Assembly: GCA_010645155.1 (NCBI GenBank)
Contig: CM021320.1
Location: 9,075,031-9,139,030, forward strand
DNA from: Tigriopus japonicus
Taxonomy: Eukaryota > Arthropoda > Copepoda > Harpacticoida > Harpacticidae
Direction: 5' to 3'
Length of the DNA: 64,000 nt
The position numbers and the translations under genes were made by a program. The notes below the pieces were generated by a model that saw nothing but the letters and a program-made list of their open reading frames with translations, had not been told where the DNA came from and searched no databases. Positions 46,908 to 58,964 of the stretch are shown in pieces. How positions within the stretch are numbered: position 1 is the first letter of the stretch; each line of letters opens with the position of its first letter.

Positions 46908-47275
46908 TGTGAAACCAAGAAGAACTGAATTTCTGGAGTGGGAGGCAAGCGATGAGAATCATGATTTCCAGTAGGATTAATTCAATTGCGTTCATCTGCT
47001 AACAAGACCTGGCTTGCACTCAGTAGACTACGTTTTTCAATTTTCAGCTCAATCGAATGACGGAGTGAAAATGCACATGCCTTCTCATACTTTTTTGCCA
47101 AAGAGAGCATAGAATGAATGAACTTGCGCTTTTGTGGTAAATCAATTACCACAAAAGGGCTAGTTCGTTGATTCTCGGTAGGAGAATCATGAGAAAAATG
47201 AAGTGTTCCTACTGGAAATCATGATTCCTATCTTTAGCCTCTCAGTCCAGAAAAATTCAGTGGTTCTTGGTGAAA
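46908..47275. repeat. Fold-back element with central hairpin
   Basis: Arms 46908-46979 and 47203-47275 are imperfect reverse complements sharing AATCATGATTTCCAGTAGGA exactly. A perfect 12-bp hairpin (CTTTTGTGGTAA, loop ATCAA) lies at 47129-47157, and a smaller palindrome GATTCTC..GAGAATC near 47170. It is probably a fold-back transposon just upstream of MRPS14. Confidence 0.7.
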
Positions 47276-49806
47276 CGCATTCGCTCCTTTGGGATATGAA
47301 GATATGTCCTTCACGAGAGCATGTCAATAGGGCTTGTAAACAGGTTGTCTGTTGTCCTTGGTTATGGACTAAATGTGTGGACATCCCTCAAAGCCATCCA
47401 ACGCTTTGTATGTGTACTACTAAGGATACAGAAATTTAGAAAGATTCAAGAAATGGCACATCATATTTGATGTTGAACATGAAATCATCAGTTAGTTTGC
47501 CTCAGCTATAGCAAAGAGGACATTGGGTTACATTGTTAGCACATTTACTTGAAATATGACAAAGTTTGTCTCTTTATGAATGTCTCATACACGGCACAAG
47601 GTGGTCGTGAAGCTTGTCTACACTTTTGCCCCATATAAACCATCCACACTACAACAAGGCCAGATATTAAGTTGTTATTGTGTTTTTGAGGACCTTTCAG
47701 GTTTTAGCTTGATAATCCTCATTGAAAGAAAATAAATTTTAAGATGGCTGATTTCGCAACACTAACGTATTGATAAGTATTTTATCTCCGAATTCTGAAA
47801 AAGTTTCATTTAACCGACTACTGTCTACCACAACTGGCATGATTAAAAACTCGATGTTGAGAAAAGTAGCAGCACTGTTTGTTTTGAAAATGATATATTG
47901 AACATGGACAAGACTTGCCACAAATGGTGACTCGAAATGAAAACTATTAGAATATACAACAGTTTCGAAAAAAGGCGAAAAAAAAATTTGAAATTGAAAC
48001 ATACAAAGCTTCATGATTTCAAAGAAATCCATTCATCTCTAAAAAGCAAGAATGCTTGGATGCTTGGTAAGTGGAGAAGTCCATAAGTTTAATCAGGATT
48101 AGCTAAAATCTTAAAATTAACACATTATATAATAGCGTAGCATTCAATTTAACAACTAAAATCACTATTCATTCACCTATTTGTCATTATTTTGAAGCAG
48201 AAAATATCACGCTTCCACATGTCCGCCTGTTTCTCGGACTAAAGTAGGCCAAATCAGCCGTAATCTGTGGCACCCTCTGCAGACAACGTGGAATTTCTCT
48301 TCCCAAAGGTGACCAAATCGCATATTGCACTGGAAACAAGATTGATAATTTTCTTCTGATTGTGAAATTATCCATGTTTTGTACAAATTAATACTGCGTA
48401 ACTTTTTATTGAATTCACTGTTTTTGAGTTGAACACATCTAAAACTGTCATATTTATCAGTGTTCATTGAAAATCACACCATTTATTTTCCCTTCAGTGA
48501 TGATTTGCTCCGAGAACAAGCTGCAAATCTGCCGAATAACACATTGATGCATGTGACTAGTAGCCCATGAGTGACAGGAGGAGGACCTCTAATATTCAAG
48601 CATCTCATGAAGGTGTTTTAGGCCTACATTTGGTCTTGTGTGGCCTATCTTTGTTTGCTTAAGCGCGTGAATGATGTCCCATAAATCCACAAATTTTGGA
48701 GTGGAAATGAGGATTTCGGGGAACCACTGACGTGGCGTTGAGTTCAGAAATATTTCGTCATCATTCCTTTCAACAACAAGGTGGGTCCCAATAAAATGAA
48801 AAAGCTAATGATAACACATTGCGTTATAGGTTGTTGGTTAAACATATCATGTCTTCCGTCAGATTTGTTTACTTCTAAACAGGTTGGTATTTGATCAAGA
48901 AACTGGTTGAAAAAATAGTGACGTTTCAGCTTGACGGGTTGGCAATGTCAACCAAAAATTTTATTTGTTTAACTCAAAAGTGTATTTTCTCGATCTTTTG
49001 TCGGGATCTTCAATCGGTTGAACCGAAAGTTTTCTAACGCAGTTTAACGCACTGTAACAAGGTCTCAAGTAAATCCTCTCCAGACGGCTCAGGTTCGAAT
49101 CCTGTTGTCGGGTAAAAACTACGTTTCTTTCATTAGGAGGAATTTCATTCCTTGGAGTGGGATTCATACTCCGCAAGTAATTCAAAAAAGAATGGATAAG
49201 ATATAAAACATATTTCAAAAAACTGATGTGGTCCAAAAGATTACATAAAGATTGGAAAAGCCAAGTGGTTAATCTGTGACAATGAAGGGTAAAGAAGAAT
49301 TTCTGTCTAAGATAAGATGGTGAAAGTATAAGCCAAGAAAATTCTCATTTTCCTTTTTCAGTCTTTGAGTAAACGAGTAACAGTCTTTCATGTTAAGAGT
49401 AAGAATAATAATTCATATTTTTATATTAGGGGATATTTTTAGAATTCTGTTACTAAAAGGTTCAAAACAAACTATAGCAAAGGGGGCAAAACAAGAGACA
49501 AACACAATACAAGACAGGTGAGATTTGCATCTACTGTTATAAGTTTAAGTTCAAATGTACTGACGTTGACTTATGATTCGTTTTATTTACACTATTTTAT
49601 CAATCATTTTTTTCTGGAGTGCCACATGTCTGACCAGTCAGACGAGCTATTCCAAAGTACAGAACGTAATAGCAAAGTTTTTATGATCCATCTCACTATC
49701 TTCTGCTTAAAGAGGTTCAATAATACGTCTCTAATTGGCCATATTCATTCAAATGATAACAATTTCTCTTTCAGATTGCCATTTCGGTCAATTGAAAAGT
49801 AACATC
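47276..49806. other. Intergenic upstream of DHDDS
   Basis: No complete gene. A possible terminal exon lies on the minus strand at 48207-48329 (see findings). A 5'-UTR intron acceptor for DHDDS (CTCTTTCAG) ends near 49776. GGTTCGAATCC near 49091 resembles a tRNA B box but no tRNA folds around it. Confidence 0.4.
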
Positions 49807-51457
49807 ATGTCTTGGGTGCCCGATAAGAAAGTGAGCTACAGCCTTTGGGAGTCATTGGCCTTGCGACTTTTACGTTTTGGAGTGATGCCCAAACACGTGG
49901 CCTTTATTATGGACGGCAACCGACGATTTGCTCGAGTCAACCATATGGAGAAGATTCAAGGGCATGTCCAAGGCTTTGACAAATTGGCCGAGACTTTGCA
50001 GTGGTGCCATGACCTAGGAATCAAAGAAGTCACCGTTTACGCTTTTAGGTGAGATGCCAATGCCAAAATGTCCCCATGGGAAGACTTAATTTTAAGTTAT
50101 GTTACAGTATCGAAAATTTCAAACGACCCCAAAGTGAGGTGGATGGTCTTTTGGATTTAGCCCGTGACAAGTTTCGGCGTTTACTTCAAGAACAAGATCG
50201 CTTGAAAGAGCATGGAATTCGAGTTCGGGTAATTGGAAATATCACTCTTTTGCCCGATGACCTCAAAGACTTGATCAGTCAAGCTGAAAAAGCCACGGAA
50301 ACCAATGATGAACGGATATTGAATGTAGCTTTCTCTTACACTTCCAGAGAAGAAATTGCACAGGTAAGACCAGTTATAATTAGATCGAAAGAACATGAGC
50401 AGATCAACTTATGTCTTATTATCTTAGTGAGGAATGAATTGATTGGTTGTTGTTGATGAAGAAGAAGTCTATATAAGTTAGATGAAATGCTAATTTTACT
50501 TGAAAGGTTGTAAAATAATATGAATTAAATGTTTTAACGTGGCCTAAGCTCAGATCAATATGAGATGTCAAATGTCTTGAAAAAACATGTTTGTTTTTTA
50601 ATTCGTCACCAATAGCCGCTCCATTTTCTTTTTAAGTAAGAGCCAAGTCAAAGTGAACTAATTTTGAACCAAATCACTTTTAAAAAACTCGTGAATTTGA
50701 CATGAAATTGGTCTTATACTCATCAATTAACTTCAAGAACATTTTTCAATGCCAATTACTAGTTGTCATTTTACATTTTGTATGTTTATATCGTTAGCGA
50801 CCTATTGACTTTTGAACTTTGTTGTCTATTGTACTGTGCACCTTCGCTCTAGTCGCATATTACCGTAAAATCAATGAAGAATAATTTGTGCTTGGGAGCA
50901 GAGGGACTTGATCAGTTTCTGGTAATTTTCTTCTACTTCTTGGAGTTTCTACAAGCTCATTATTCTGGTACCTGGCCATTTTTCCTTTATTAATTTTAAT
51001 GAGATGTTATTTAGAAAAAATAAATTCATGTTTTGGTCAATTATTCCTTGTGAAATTTTGATTGCAGGCTGTTCGTAAATGTGCTCAAGGCGTCGAAGAA
51101 GGCTGGATCCTTTCCGAAGACATCACTGAGGACCTCATCGAACGCTGTCTCTACACAAACATTTCCCGGACTGTGGATCTCCTCATCCGGACCTCGGGTG
51201 AAGTTCGTCTCTCGGATTTTCTCCTTTGGCAATCTTCCTACAGTGTGATTCATTTCGAGCCCGTTCTCTGGCCTGAGTTTTCATTCAAGCACCTTTTGGC
51301 TGGAGTGTTCCACTTTCAACGACATCAGAGACAAATTAAATCCGTTTTAGATCGACTCGAGGAAGAAAAGAGCTCGAGAAACCTAAGTGTGAAAAGTGCT
51401 GAAAGGGTCCAAAATTTCTTGGTGCATCTCGAGCAGAATCAAGGCCACAGATCATGA
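49807..51457 (+). CDS. DHDDS: Dehydrodolichyl diphosphate synthase catalytic subunit
   Basis: Three exons (49807-50048, 50108-50363, 51068-51457) give 295 residues. The enzyme is a cis-prenyltransferase that adds isopentenyl units to farnesyl diphosphate to make dolichol precursors at the ER, acting with NUS1. [14 protein letters not shown] carries the catalytic Asp36. [20 protein letters not shown] spans intron 1, whose 59 bp are removed precisely. [18 protein letters not shown] and [12 protein letters not shown] close the fold. The MSWVPDKK start follows a likely 5'-UTR intron. The C-terminal tail is shorter than in vertebrates. Confidence 0.96.
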
Positions 51458-52145
51458 TGTCAAATGTCTCAAACGCAGAAATTGAAAACTGCAATGTGAC
51501 GGGAGAATACCATTGTTATGCCAGAAGTAACATGATGTGAGAAAGTTATGTTTTGTGTGTTACCATCAGATGTAGCATCTATTGGAAGACCATTCCGCCA
51601 TTAAATGTCATTTATGAAATGGAAAGCAACTGGAAATTGTTGGTTACCCACTCCAATGGTTTTTCATCCATCATGTTTAGAGAGATGGAAGACAAGACTT
51701 GTAGCAACTTTTGTTCGAACGATCAAACCATATTACCGACTAGACTGTCCGGAAATGAAAAAAAGTGGTTAGGGGAATTGTTGTACCAGATGCGCCTTGC
51801 AAATTGTTACAAGCATCATAAAAATCTTTGCTGTGGTAAAGTGACTTGTGAGCATTCCAGTTTCAGAATCTATTCCATAATTTTCATTCGTTAATAGTCC
51901 AGTTGCACAACACTTTTTTGCACCTATTATTTCCGAGTGTGTGAGCCTAAGTTTACATCTTAGGACACATAAAAGCTAATTGCATTTACAGAAGAGAACT
52001 GTTGCAATGCACAATTTTGTTGTAAGCAAAATATTTTAACTTTGCTCGTTGTTTTTGAAGGATAACTCTACTTTCAAAACTTTCTAAGTTTTAATTTCTG
52101 ACACTTGCACTTGAATGGCGGTGGAGTCCTCCTCTCAAATCAATA
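51458..52145. other. Intergenic after DHDDS
   Basis: Nothing recognised; open frames here lack codon or family support. Confidence 0.4.
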
Positions 52146-53288
52146 GTGATGTGTAGAGCCAAGATTTTTAGGTGAAAAATTAGAAAATAATTTTTCACCT
52201 TTTTTACTGCTTTTGATGGGAAAATTTTTTTTTTGCCCTTTTTAGCAAAAATAATATTTTTTTTGACACTTTTTGGGACAAAAGGTTAATAAATGCCGAG
52301 ATTTACAACATTTACCACCTGGTTTAGAGAAAGTGATTTCTAACTTAGTGAAAAATGGTCATATTTATACTATCACTAAGGAAGGGCATTGATTTAAATT
52401 CACATTTAATTTCAAGAGGCTAGAGGCAGTTCTTTGAAAAATGTAGAAAGGAGTAAAATTTACAATTATTTTTTTCCATTGGCCTTCCAAAGAAAAAGGT
52501 TGGTAGTGCATTTATCTAACTTCTTCATTTTTTAAAGAATTGGCTTCTGGGCACTGCGCAAAAAACAGCGCATTGGAGGTTTTGTGAGTCAATCAAATTT
52601 GGCGCCTCAAATGACAAGCTCATAAACTTGTCCATGTTGAAAATGATGGTTCAAATGGCACAACTTGGTAAGAATGTGGTGTGGGCGTGGTATGGTAGCC
52701 GACTGCGCCATGCAGTGTGAGGCTACTGAGGTAATCAACGGCAATAATACTTCACATTATATATTCCGATAGAAATTTAAACAGTCTCAAATAAGGATAA
52801 AAAGCGTGTCAGGTGAATCGGGATTCTCAGGGTGACCTCAGTATACTTCAACATTCCAATACGTTCACCAATGTAAGTGCTTCTATTGTAAAAGGCGCAC
52901 AATAAGAACCTTTTTTTAACTTTTTTTTGGTTATTTTCTTCACCTATTTACCACTTTTTTTGGCTTTTTTCTTCACCTAAAAATCCTGGCTCTAGTGATG
53001 TGTATCGAACCAGGAGTGCTGCCAATTTTGACTCGAAAGTTTCTCGCTGTTAAAAAGGGCAGGTTGTACCAGAAAAGACCTAAACAGGGACCAATTTGGC
53101 AACACTCGAACTAGTTCGATTTTGAGTTTCATCCATAGTTATAAAAATGAATTTCGAGTTGGCAGTGCTGCCATATTTTATGGTAGATAAGGTCTATTGC
53201 CGGTTGAAAAGTTAAGTTGTGGTCAGATTTTTGATCCTAAGAACCAAAATGGCAAAACTCGCCAAAAATCCAACTCGAAACACATCAG
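52146..53288. mobile_element. Family A miniature element split by hAT insertion
   Basis: TA at 52144-52145, then GTGATGTG, is the original left tip. The rest follows at 52995-53288 and ends TCGAAACACATCAG plus TA. Body sequence (GAACCAGGAGTGCTGCC, then AAAAAGGGCAGGTTGTA) matches the copy in DR1 intron 2. Confidence 0.85.
52154..52994. mobile_element. hAT-type miniature element (841 bp)
   Basis: The ends TAGAGCCAAGATTTTTAGGT and ACCTAAAAATCCTGGCTCTA are reverse complements with one mismatch or gap. The 8-bp duplication GTGATGTG flanks the element at 52146-52153 and 52995-53002. It contains T-rich stretches and no transposase. It has landed inside the terminal repeat of a family A element. Confidence 0.88.
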
Positions 53289-53290
53289 TA

Positions 53291-55818
53291 CAAGTCAAAA
53301 GGTAACAAAAGGTAGAAGTTTTTTTTGTCACAAAATTGTGCACAGTCAATTTTGTTGAAGGACCATTTGAAGCTCTTTATGATGTTGATGACAAAAATAT
53401 GAATCATGGGGAAAGGATTTTTTAATAGATTTGGTTTCTCAGTTGCATTTGCCTACCTAATGATTAAATTCCAACTTTTGTGATTGTATGCTTTTTTTAA
53501 TGGGCCATCAGTTCTTGAAATTTGCTCAAAATAAGTATCTGCTGAAAATTTAGTACATTAGTTTAGAATTGCTTATCTTTTAAAGTTATTGAAGCTGAAT
53601 GTAAGTAAGGTTATGGTCATTGTTTGGACGCAATAAGTCTTAGGTTTTGGATTTTTCAAAATTTGCCCACATCGCTCATAATTAGTGCATAATAATGTAC
53701 TTGTTTAGAGCTAAAACTGTTTACCTTGCACAAAACTGGGATTAAACCCTGGAAGACTGGCACCCTCAAAAACCAACTCTTTTGAGTGAAAACTTGGTGT
53801 TGTACTCAGACGAAATAAAACGTGTCGTGTAACAGCGCCTTTCGCAGCCAAAAAGTGATAAAGAGCGGGAATATTCCCTCATGGAACACCCACTTTCAAT
53901 GATGTGCTGACTTCTTAGCACTCATGGTGAATACTAGTTCGTCCAAATAAATCTCTAGTCACTACAGGGTCATTCGAATGTAGCGTCCCATGTTAGACAA
54001 AGAATTACGTTCTCTAAACACAATAATGACACGGTAAATTGAAGAAATATCAGTTAAAGGAAACATCTTAGGGGTACTTGTGGCAAGTCTTGATGGAATT
54101 AACCGACTGGTTCAGAAACGCCTGCTCTATTCTGAAAAATCAATCTAGCGTTTACCGCACAATACTAAGTATGATAGTGACTGATTTGCTTAGGCAAAGA
54201 AAACAAAATCTTAGGCGAACACCTCTATTTTTCATCTTACTTTTACCAAAATATCGCTTTGGCGTCTTAGATCGCCGTAAATTGCCCCTAGAATCTAGGT
54301 TGATCATAGACTACCCTATATACCGTTATTAGTAAGAAGAACGCAAAAAGACTCGCATAATGTTGCTAAAAGAGTTTCGAAAACTAACTAATTTAGATTC
54401 AATGGTCAACCCCAAATGCATTTTCCCTTTCCGGTCAGATTTTCTTGACCAGGGCACAAATCAAGCCAATGAATTGCTTAGTTGAAGGACAATTGCACGA
54501 GGCATAAACTCATAAACCATTACCACATCCCCCTCGACTATCTAATGAATAATAGCAGAGTGGCCTCTCCTAATTTCCGGAGCTCGAAGATCTGGCAGTA
54601 GTAAATTCCATAGGCCTTGATGTTTTATAATCTCGCCATAGGGAACCGAGTTTCGAGCCCTGATTTCGCATTTTTTCAGCCACCATAAAATAATGACCCA
54701 TTGTCTTTATTTCTATCCAAAGTTAGTACATGTTTGGACATTGAAACAATGCCATGATTTACCAACACTTTTCCTTTGTCAAATGAATCCGGGAATGTTC
54801 AGGATTTGCCAACAGGTGTGACATTGTTCTTCCAAGCCATCTTTTATTACTTATTTTGAACGTTTTTCAGGGGGTTCTGCAAGGATTTCCTCTCAGGCAG
54901 CCCTGTCAAAAGATTCCCAAGATTAAAATTCACTCGTAAACGAATCAAAGCATCCAAACCATCTCCGATACGATACATATCAGTAAACACAATCATGGAG
55001 CACTGATACATTATTAGTTGTGAACGCACTCCAACTGCAGTTGAAGTGCGATGTATCAAGCACGTCGGGCAATTTCCTCAAATTGCCTCATTTAATTGGC
55101 CAATGTCTAGAACAGGTGTCTCCAAATCATTGCAGTGACATTTAAGCTTACTTGCCAAACTCGACAACCAGTTTGAACTGAGCCAAAAAATCAGCTTTTT
55201 GAACCAAAGAGTTAATTTGTGGTGTAAGTTGGGGGGGTTACCAAAATGCCTTGAGATTTGCGGCAAGGATGTGGGTCTCTCATCAGGCCGATCCAAAGAT
55301 TAGGAGAGTACCTTTCAAGTTTGTCTCACGACATTAGATACTCGTGTTGAGCTCGTGTAAGACTTAAACATTGGTTTAAAAGGTACTGTTCAAGTTCACA
55401 CTGTTGTCTGATTCGTGGTTCTTGTTGCTTCGGGCATTTTCTCACGCCATTCTCTGAGCTTGAACAGTTGGTCTTATGAATATTATTGACAGACTGCTTC
55501 ATCAGGTAAACTAAACCCTAGCAATTTGCCAACTAACTGTTTTACTGGGTCCTTAATGACCCTTTCAAATCTAGATACTAAAAAGATGGCAAGGCTTAAC
55601 ACAATACCGATTTACGTACACATTCACATTTATTTTTGAATCATTTAGACTTATGTACAATCTGTTTTATGTATAGAAATATAGATCTTCATTCAAGCTC
55701 AAAATTGTGACCAAAGACTAGTGTGACAGAGGGACTGCGCTCTTCAAACAGGCTCAAACATACGTGTTCTTCTCGAGTTAGAACTTCTTGGCATTTACTC
55801 TTTGTGACAACCCGTTGT
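53291..55818. other. Gene-poor intergenic DNA
   Basis: AT-rich. I see no exon, RNA gene or repeat I can support in these 2.5 kb. Confidence 0.4.
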
Positions 55819-58800
55819 TTAAGTGATGACAACGCCTTTCTGCACACACGGCCCGTTTTCTCCTTCCAAGAGGGCTGGCCACAAATAGGTTTGAATCAGG
55901 TCACTGTCGGTTTTGGAGGAATGGAACCTCACGTGAAGGTCGGGTTGGAACTTCCTGTTCTCGTATTCAACCACGTAGTTCGGCACCTATAATGCAAACC
56001 AACCAATAAACAGTGAGAATGCACACCACCTTAAGGTGTTCTGCAAGGGATCATTTGCGATTCTTTCCACAATCTAGCAACAAATCAGTTCAATAATTAT
56101 GGGCGTGTCGCTACTAACTTTCTCTCTTCGTTACACGGCATGAATTAGTTTGCGGTGTTCGTTTCATTACATCTTGTTATTGGCTCATTTATTTAGAAGT
56201 ATCTGTAAATGATTGTGCATTGTCAACCTGGTTTGAGAAAGAGTGAAAGCTTTATTTGACCCTTCAATTGCTGTGGCGAAAAGTGCATCTCCTTGTACAA
56301 GAAGGTTGTAAAATGCCCTGAAGATCTCTGGAATGGTGTGAAGTCACCAATGGTTGGCCATCATGCAACTATTGGCTTTAGTACATATTTACAAAATTCA
56401 GAACAATGGACAAATTCACACGTTAACGATCAATAAGTGCTCTTACCTGATTGACCAAGCCCCAAGCTACTCGAACGCATTCTTTAACATAGCGGATAAT
56501 TCCATCCGAGGTCTTCAAACACGGATAATCGTAGAGTGTGGCCCATATTTGTGAACACACCTCCTGTACATAATGGTCAAATATTAGTTGTGGCTTTTTG
56601 CCATTGATTGGCTTTGTTCTTGGATTTACCTCAACGTTTTTGGAGAGGTCAAAATTCTCGGTAGCTCTCCTTAAGTAGATGGAAATGGCTTGCTCTAAAT
56701 CCTTGGCAGCCGGATCGACAGCCTCTGAAGATGATTGGTCATTTGGAGGTGGAGGAGGAAGTTGGAGGATTCTGCGCACATGCTCCCGTTTGCTTTGAAT
56801 AGTTGAAGTCACTGATCGGAATCCCAACTGAAACCATTCAAACAAAAATTGTTACCAGAACATTATGATATTAAGAAATGATAAAAAAAATCATCAGCTT
56901 ACCACTACAACTGAGAAAAGGAGCTTGTTCTTCAGTTCCTCAGAGTTGACCAGCTCAGGAAGCTTGTCCAGAGCATCCAGTGTTTCTAGTCTCATTTGTG
57001 CATAAAGCTCTCCGTATTTTTTAACCAGTCCAGATGGTCTCATATCCAAAGTCCCATAGGTGGAACCTCCTTTTCCTGATGCGCTCATTGTTGCAGATGT
57101 TGAAGAGACCATCTTCTCCAATGTGAACGTTTTCTGCTTCTCAGCGGCCAATTGACTCTTCAACTCTTTTTCGTTATCCTCGATAGCGAAAATAGTCTTC
57201 TGAAACTTGTTCAACTCGCTTCGAAGCTTCGTGACCTCTTCATTGAGGGATGCAATTTCGGCCTCTTTCCGTATGATCGAGATATCTTGCTCTATGATCC
57301 CTTGATAGATGGGTTCTCCAGGTGTGAGGGTGCTCTCAGTGTCGTTGAATTTCGACAGTTTGGCCGAAACTGATGTGCCAGCTAAAACATTTCAAATCAA
57401 ATCAAGTTAACACTCCCTGCCAGAGTCTACGGATGATGATCCATTGCTTAACGATTGACTTCTTGTTGAGTTTCTTTGTTCGATTTGAAATTCCCGCCCA
57501 ATCTAATCAAGATCTGCTTTGCTCATCTGTTGTGTTTATAACTCTTTCTCACATCAAGACAACCGGAGCAAAAACCGCGAGATTGAAAGTTTCCGGCCTA
57601 GTTTTTTTCATTTCATTCCATCCACTGGAATCGGAACCAGGAACTCATCGTGTTGCTTAGTTCGTAAATTCTACCTCTGTAATTAACCTTTGACAAGAAA
57701 AGGCTCATGGTTGCTGAAAATTACGCTAATCCTTCCAATGCTAGCTTGCATTTATCCATGCTTTGGGTGGTTCTAAATCGCAATTTGTCTTTCAATTAGG
57801 CTTTGAAATGTTCGGCGCTGGTGATTATTTTAGTGAATCACGTTCATTGAAATGGTAATGAGGTAAAGAGACACGAGGTGTCAGACGACCATTATAACTC
57901 TCTGTTATAGGGGCTCATTTGTTGGAATTGGGCACGGTTTATCTCTTTCTTTTATTAGGAGTGAAATCGCTTGAGAATGGCTAAAACACACCAAATGGAT
58001 GGGGAGTATTTTTATCATCCATAACTGTAACTCTTAGATTAGCTTGATGGATGGCCAAGCCAAGTTTTGATGAATTAGATCCACTTTTGCACCAGATGTA
58101 AATCCCTTTAATTGAGCAGACTGAAAAAGGGGTTGTCAAGATCCTTCACGCTCGAGTATGAATAGCAATTCATTCGGAAATTGAGGAAATAGCTCCATAC
58201 TAAGTGGCCAATATTACCACCGTAACATTCCAGGCAAATTTGTCTGAAAAGGTCGTTCTGAAGTTCAGAAATTGTGAACTTGCCGTCGATCATTGGTCAG
58301 CATCTGTTACAACATAACAGAAAAATGGCTTCCGAACCTCCAAGTCATATCGTGAGAGGACAGTAGGAATAAATGAGCTCGTAAATCAACCTTAATTGCT
58401 CTCTTCGTGTTTCGATCTAGTTGTGGTCTACTAAATTAAAAAGTGGGATGGGAAAATGGCATCTACGAACGGGATATCTCTTTACATTCTCTCTTGCGTC
58501 TTAATCCTTGCCTTGCGAGGGCATAATTAAATAATAATATAAAAAAATCTCACCAGATTCTTTCGAAAGTGAGGACACAGATCGTTGTTTGAGGTGTCGA
58601 GGTCGCATGGTTCCACTAGGTCCACGCCCTCCCATATGAACACCAACTTTGATCTCATGACCGGATATCCTCTTAACCGTACCATTGCTTGAACTACTTG
58701 GCGTTGGGGATTCGGATTTGTCCTCATTGCTCGCCGTGTCCGAACTGTCGGCCGATCCGGAGCTCACTCCACTTGAGCTATGAATCACCAAACTGGGTGG

Positions 58801-58964
58801 ACCAGTGTTGAGCTTGGGATGGGATCTTGACCTCAAGACCTCGGAGATAATACTGCCTGGACCTTTGATACTCCCCATCTTACTTCCCGCCAAACTGGTA
58901 CTGTCCAAACAAAGACTGGAGGCGAGAATGGAGGCACGGACATTGTGCTTGCTGCCCAGGCGAA
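55819..58964 (-). CDS. MIEAP-domain-like coiled-coil protein, 5' end missing
   Basis: Five in-phase exons (58554-58964, 56903-57381, 56630-56827, 56447-56563, 55819-55986) encode about 456 residues. The first begins at an acceptor (ATTTATCTTACAG), so one or more upstream exons are not identified. Exon 1 is Ser-rich and disordered. Exon 2 is a coiled coil (EAEIASLNEEVTKLRSELNK). The last three exons form a C-terminal domain with IRYVKECVRVAWGLVNQVP, FQPDLHVRFHSS and a final YLWPALLEGENGPCVQKGVV. That ending resembles the C-terminal domain of mitochondria-eating protein (SPATA18/MIEAP), where a WP..L....GP...KGV pattern also closes the protein. The family call comes from memory and is moderate; the gene structure is well supported. 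Confidence 0.7.

Noticed and set aside
49010..49125. tRNA-like sequence with GGTTCGAATCC
   Set aside because: The acceptor stem cannot be paired (the 5' side repeats rather than complements TGTCGGG) and no D or anticodon arm folds. At most it is a tRNA-derived remnant.
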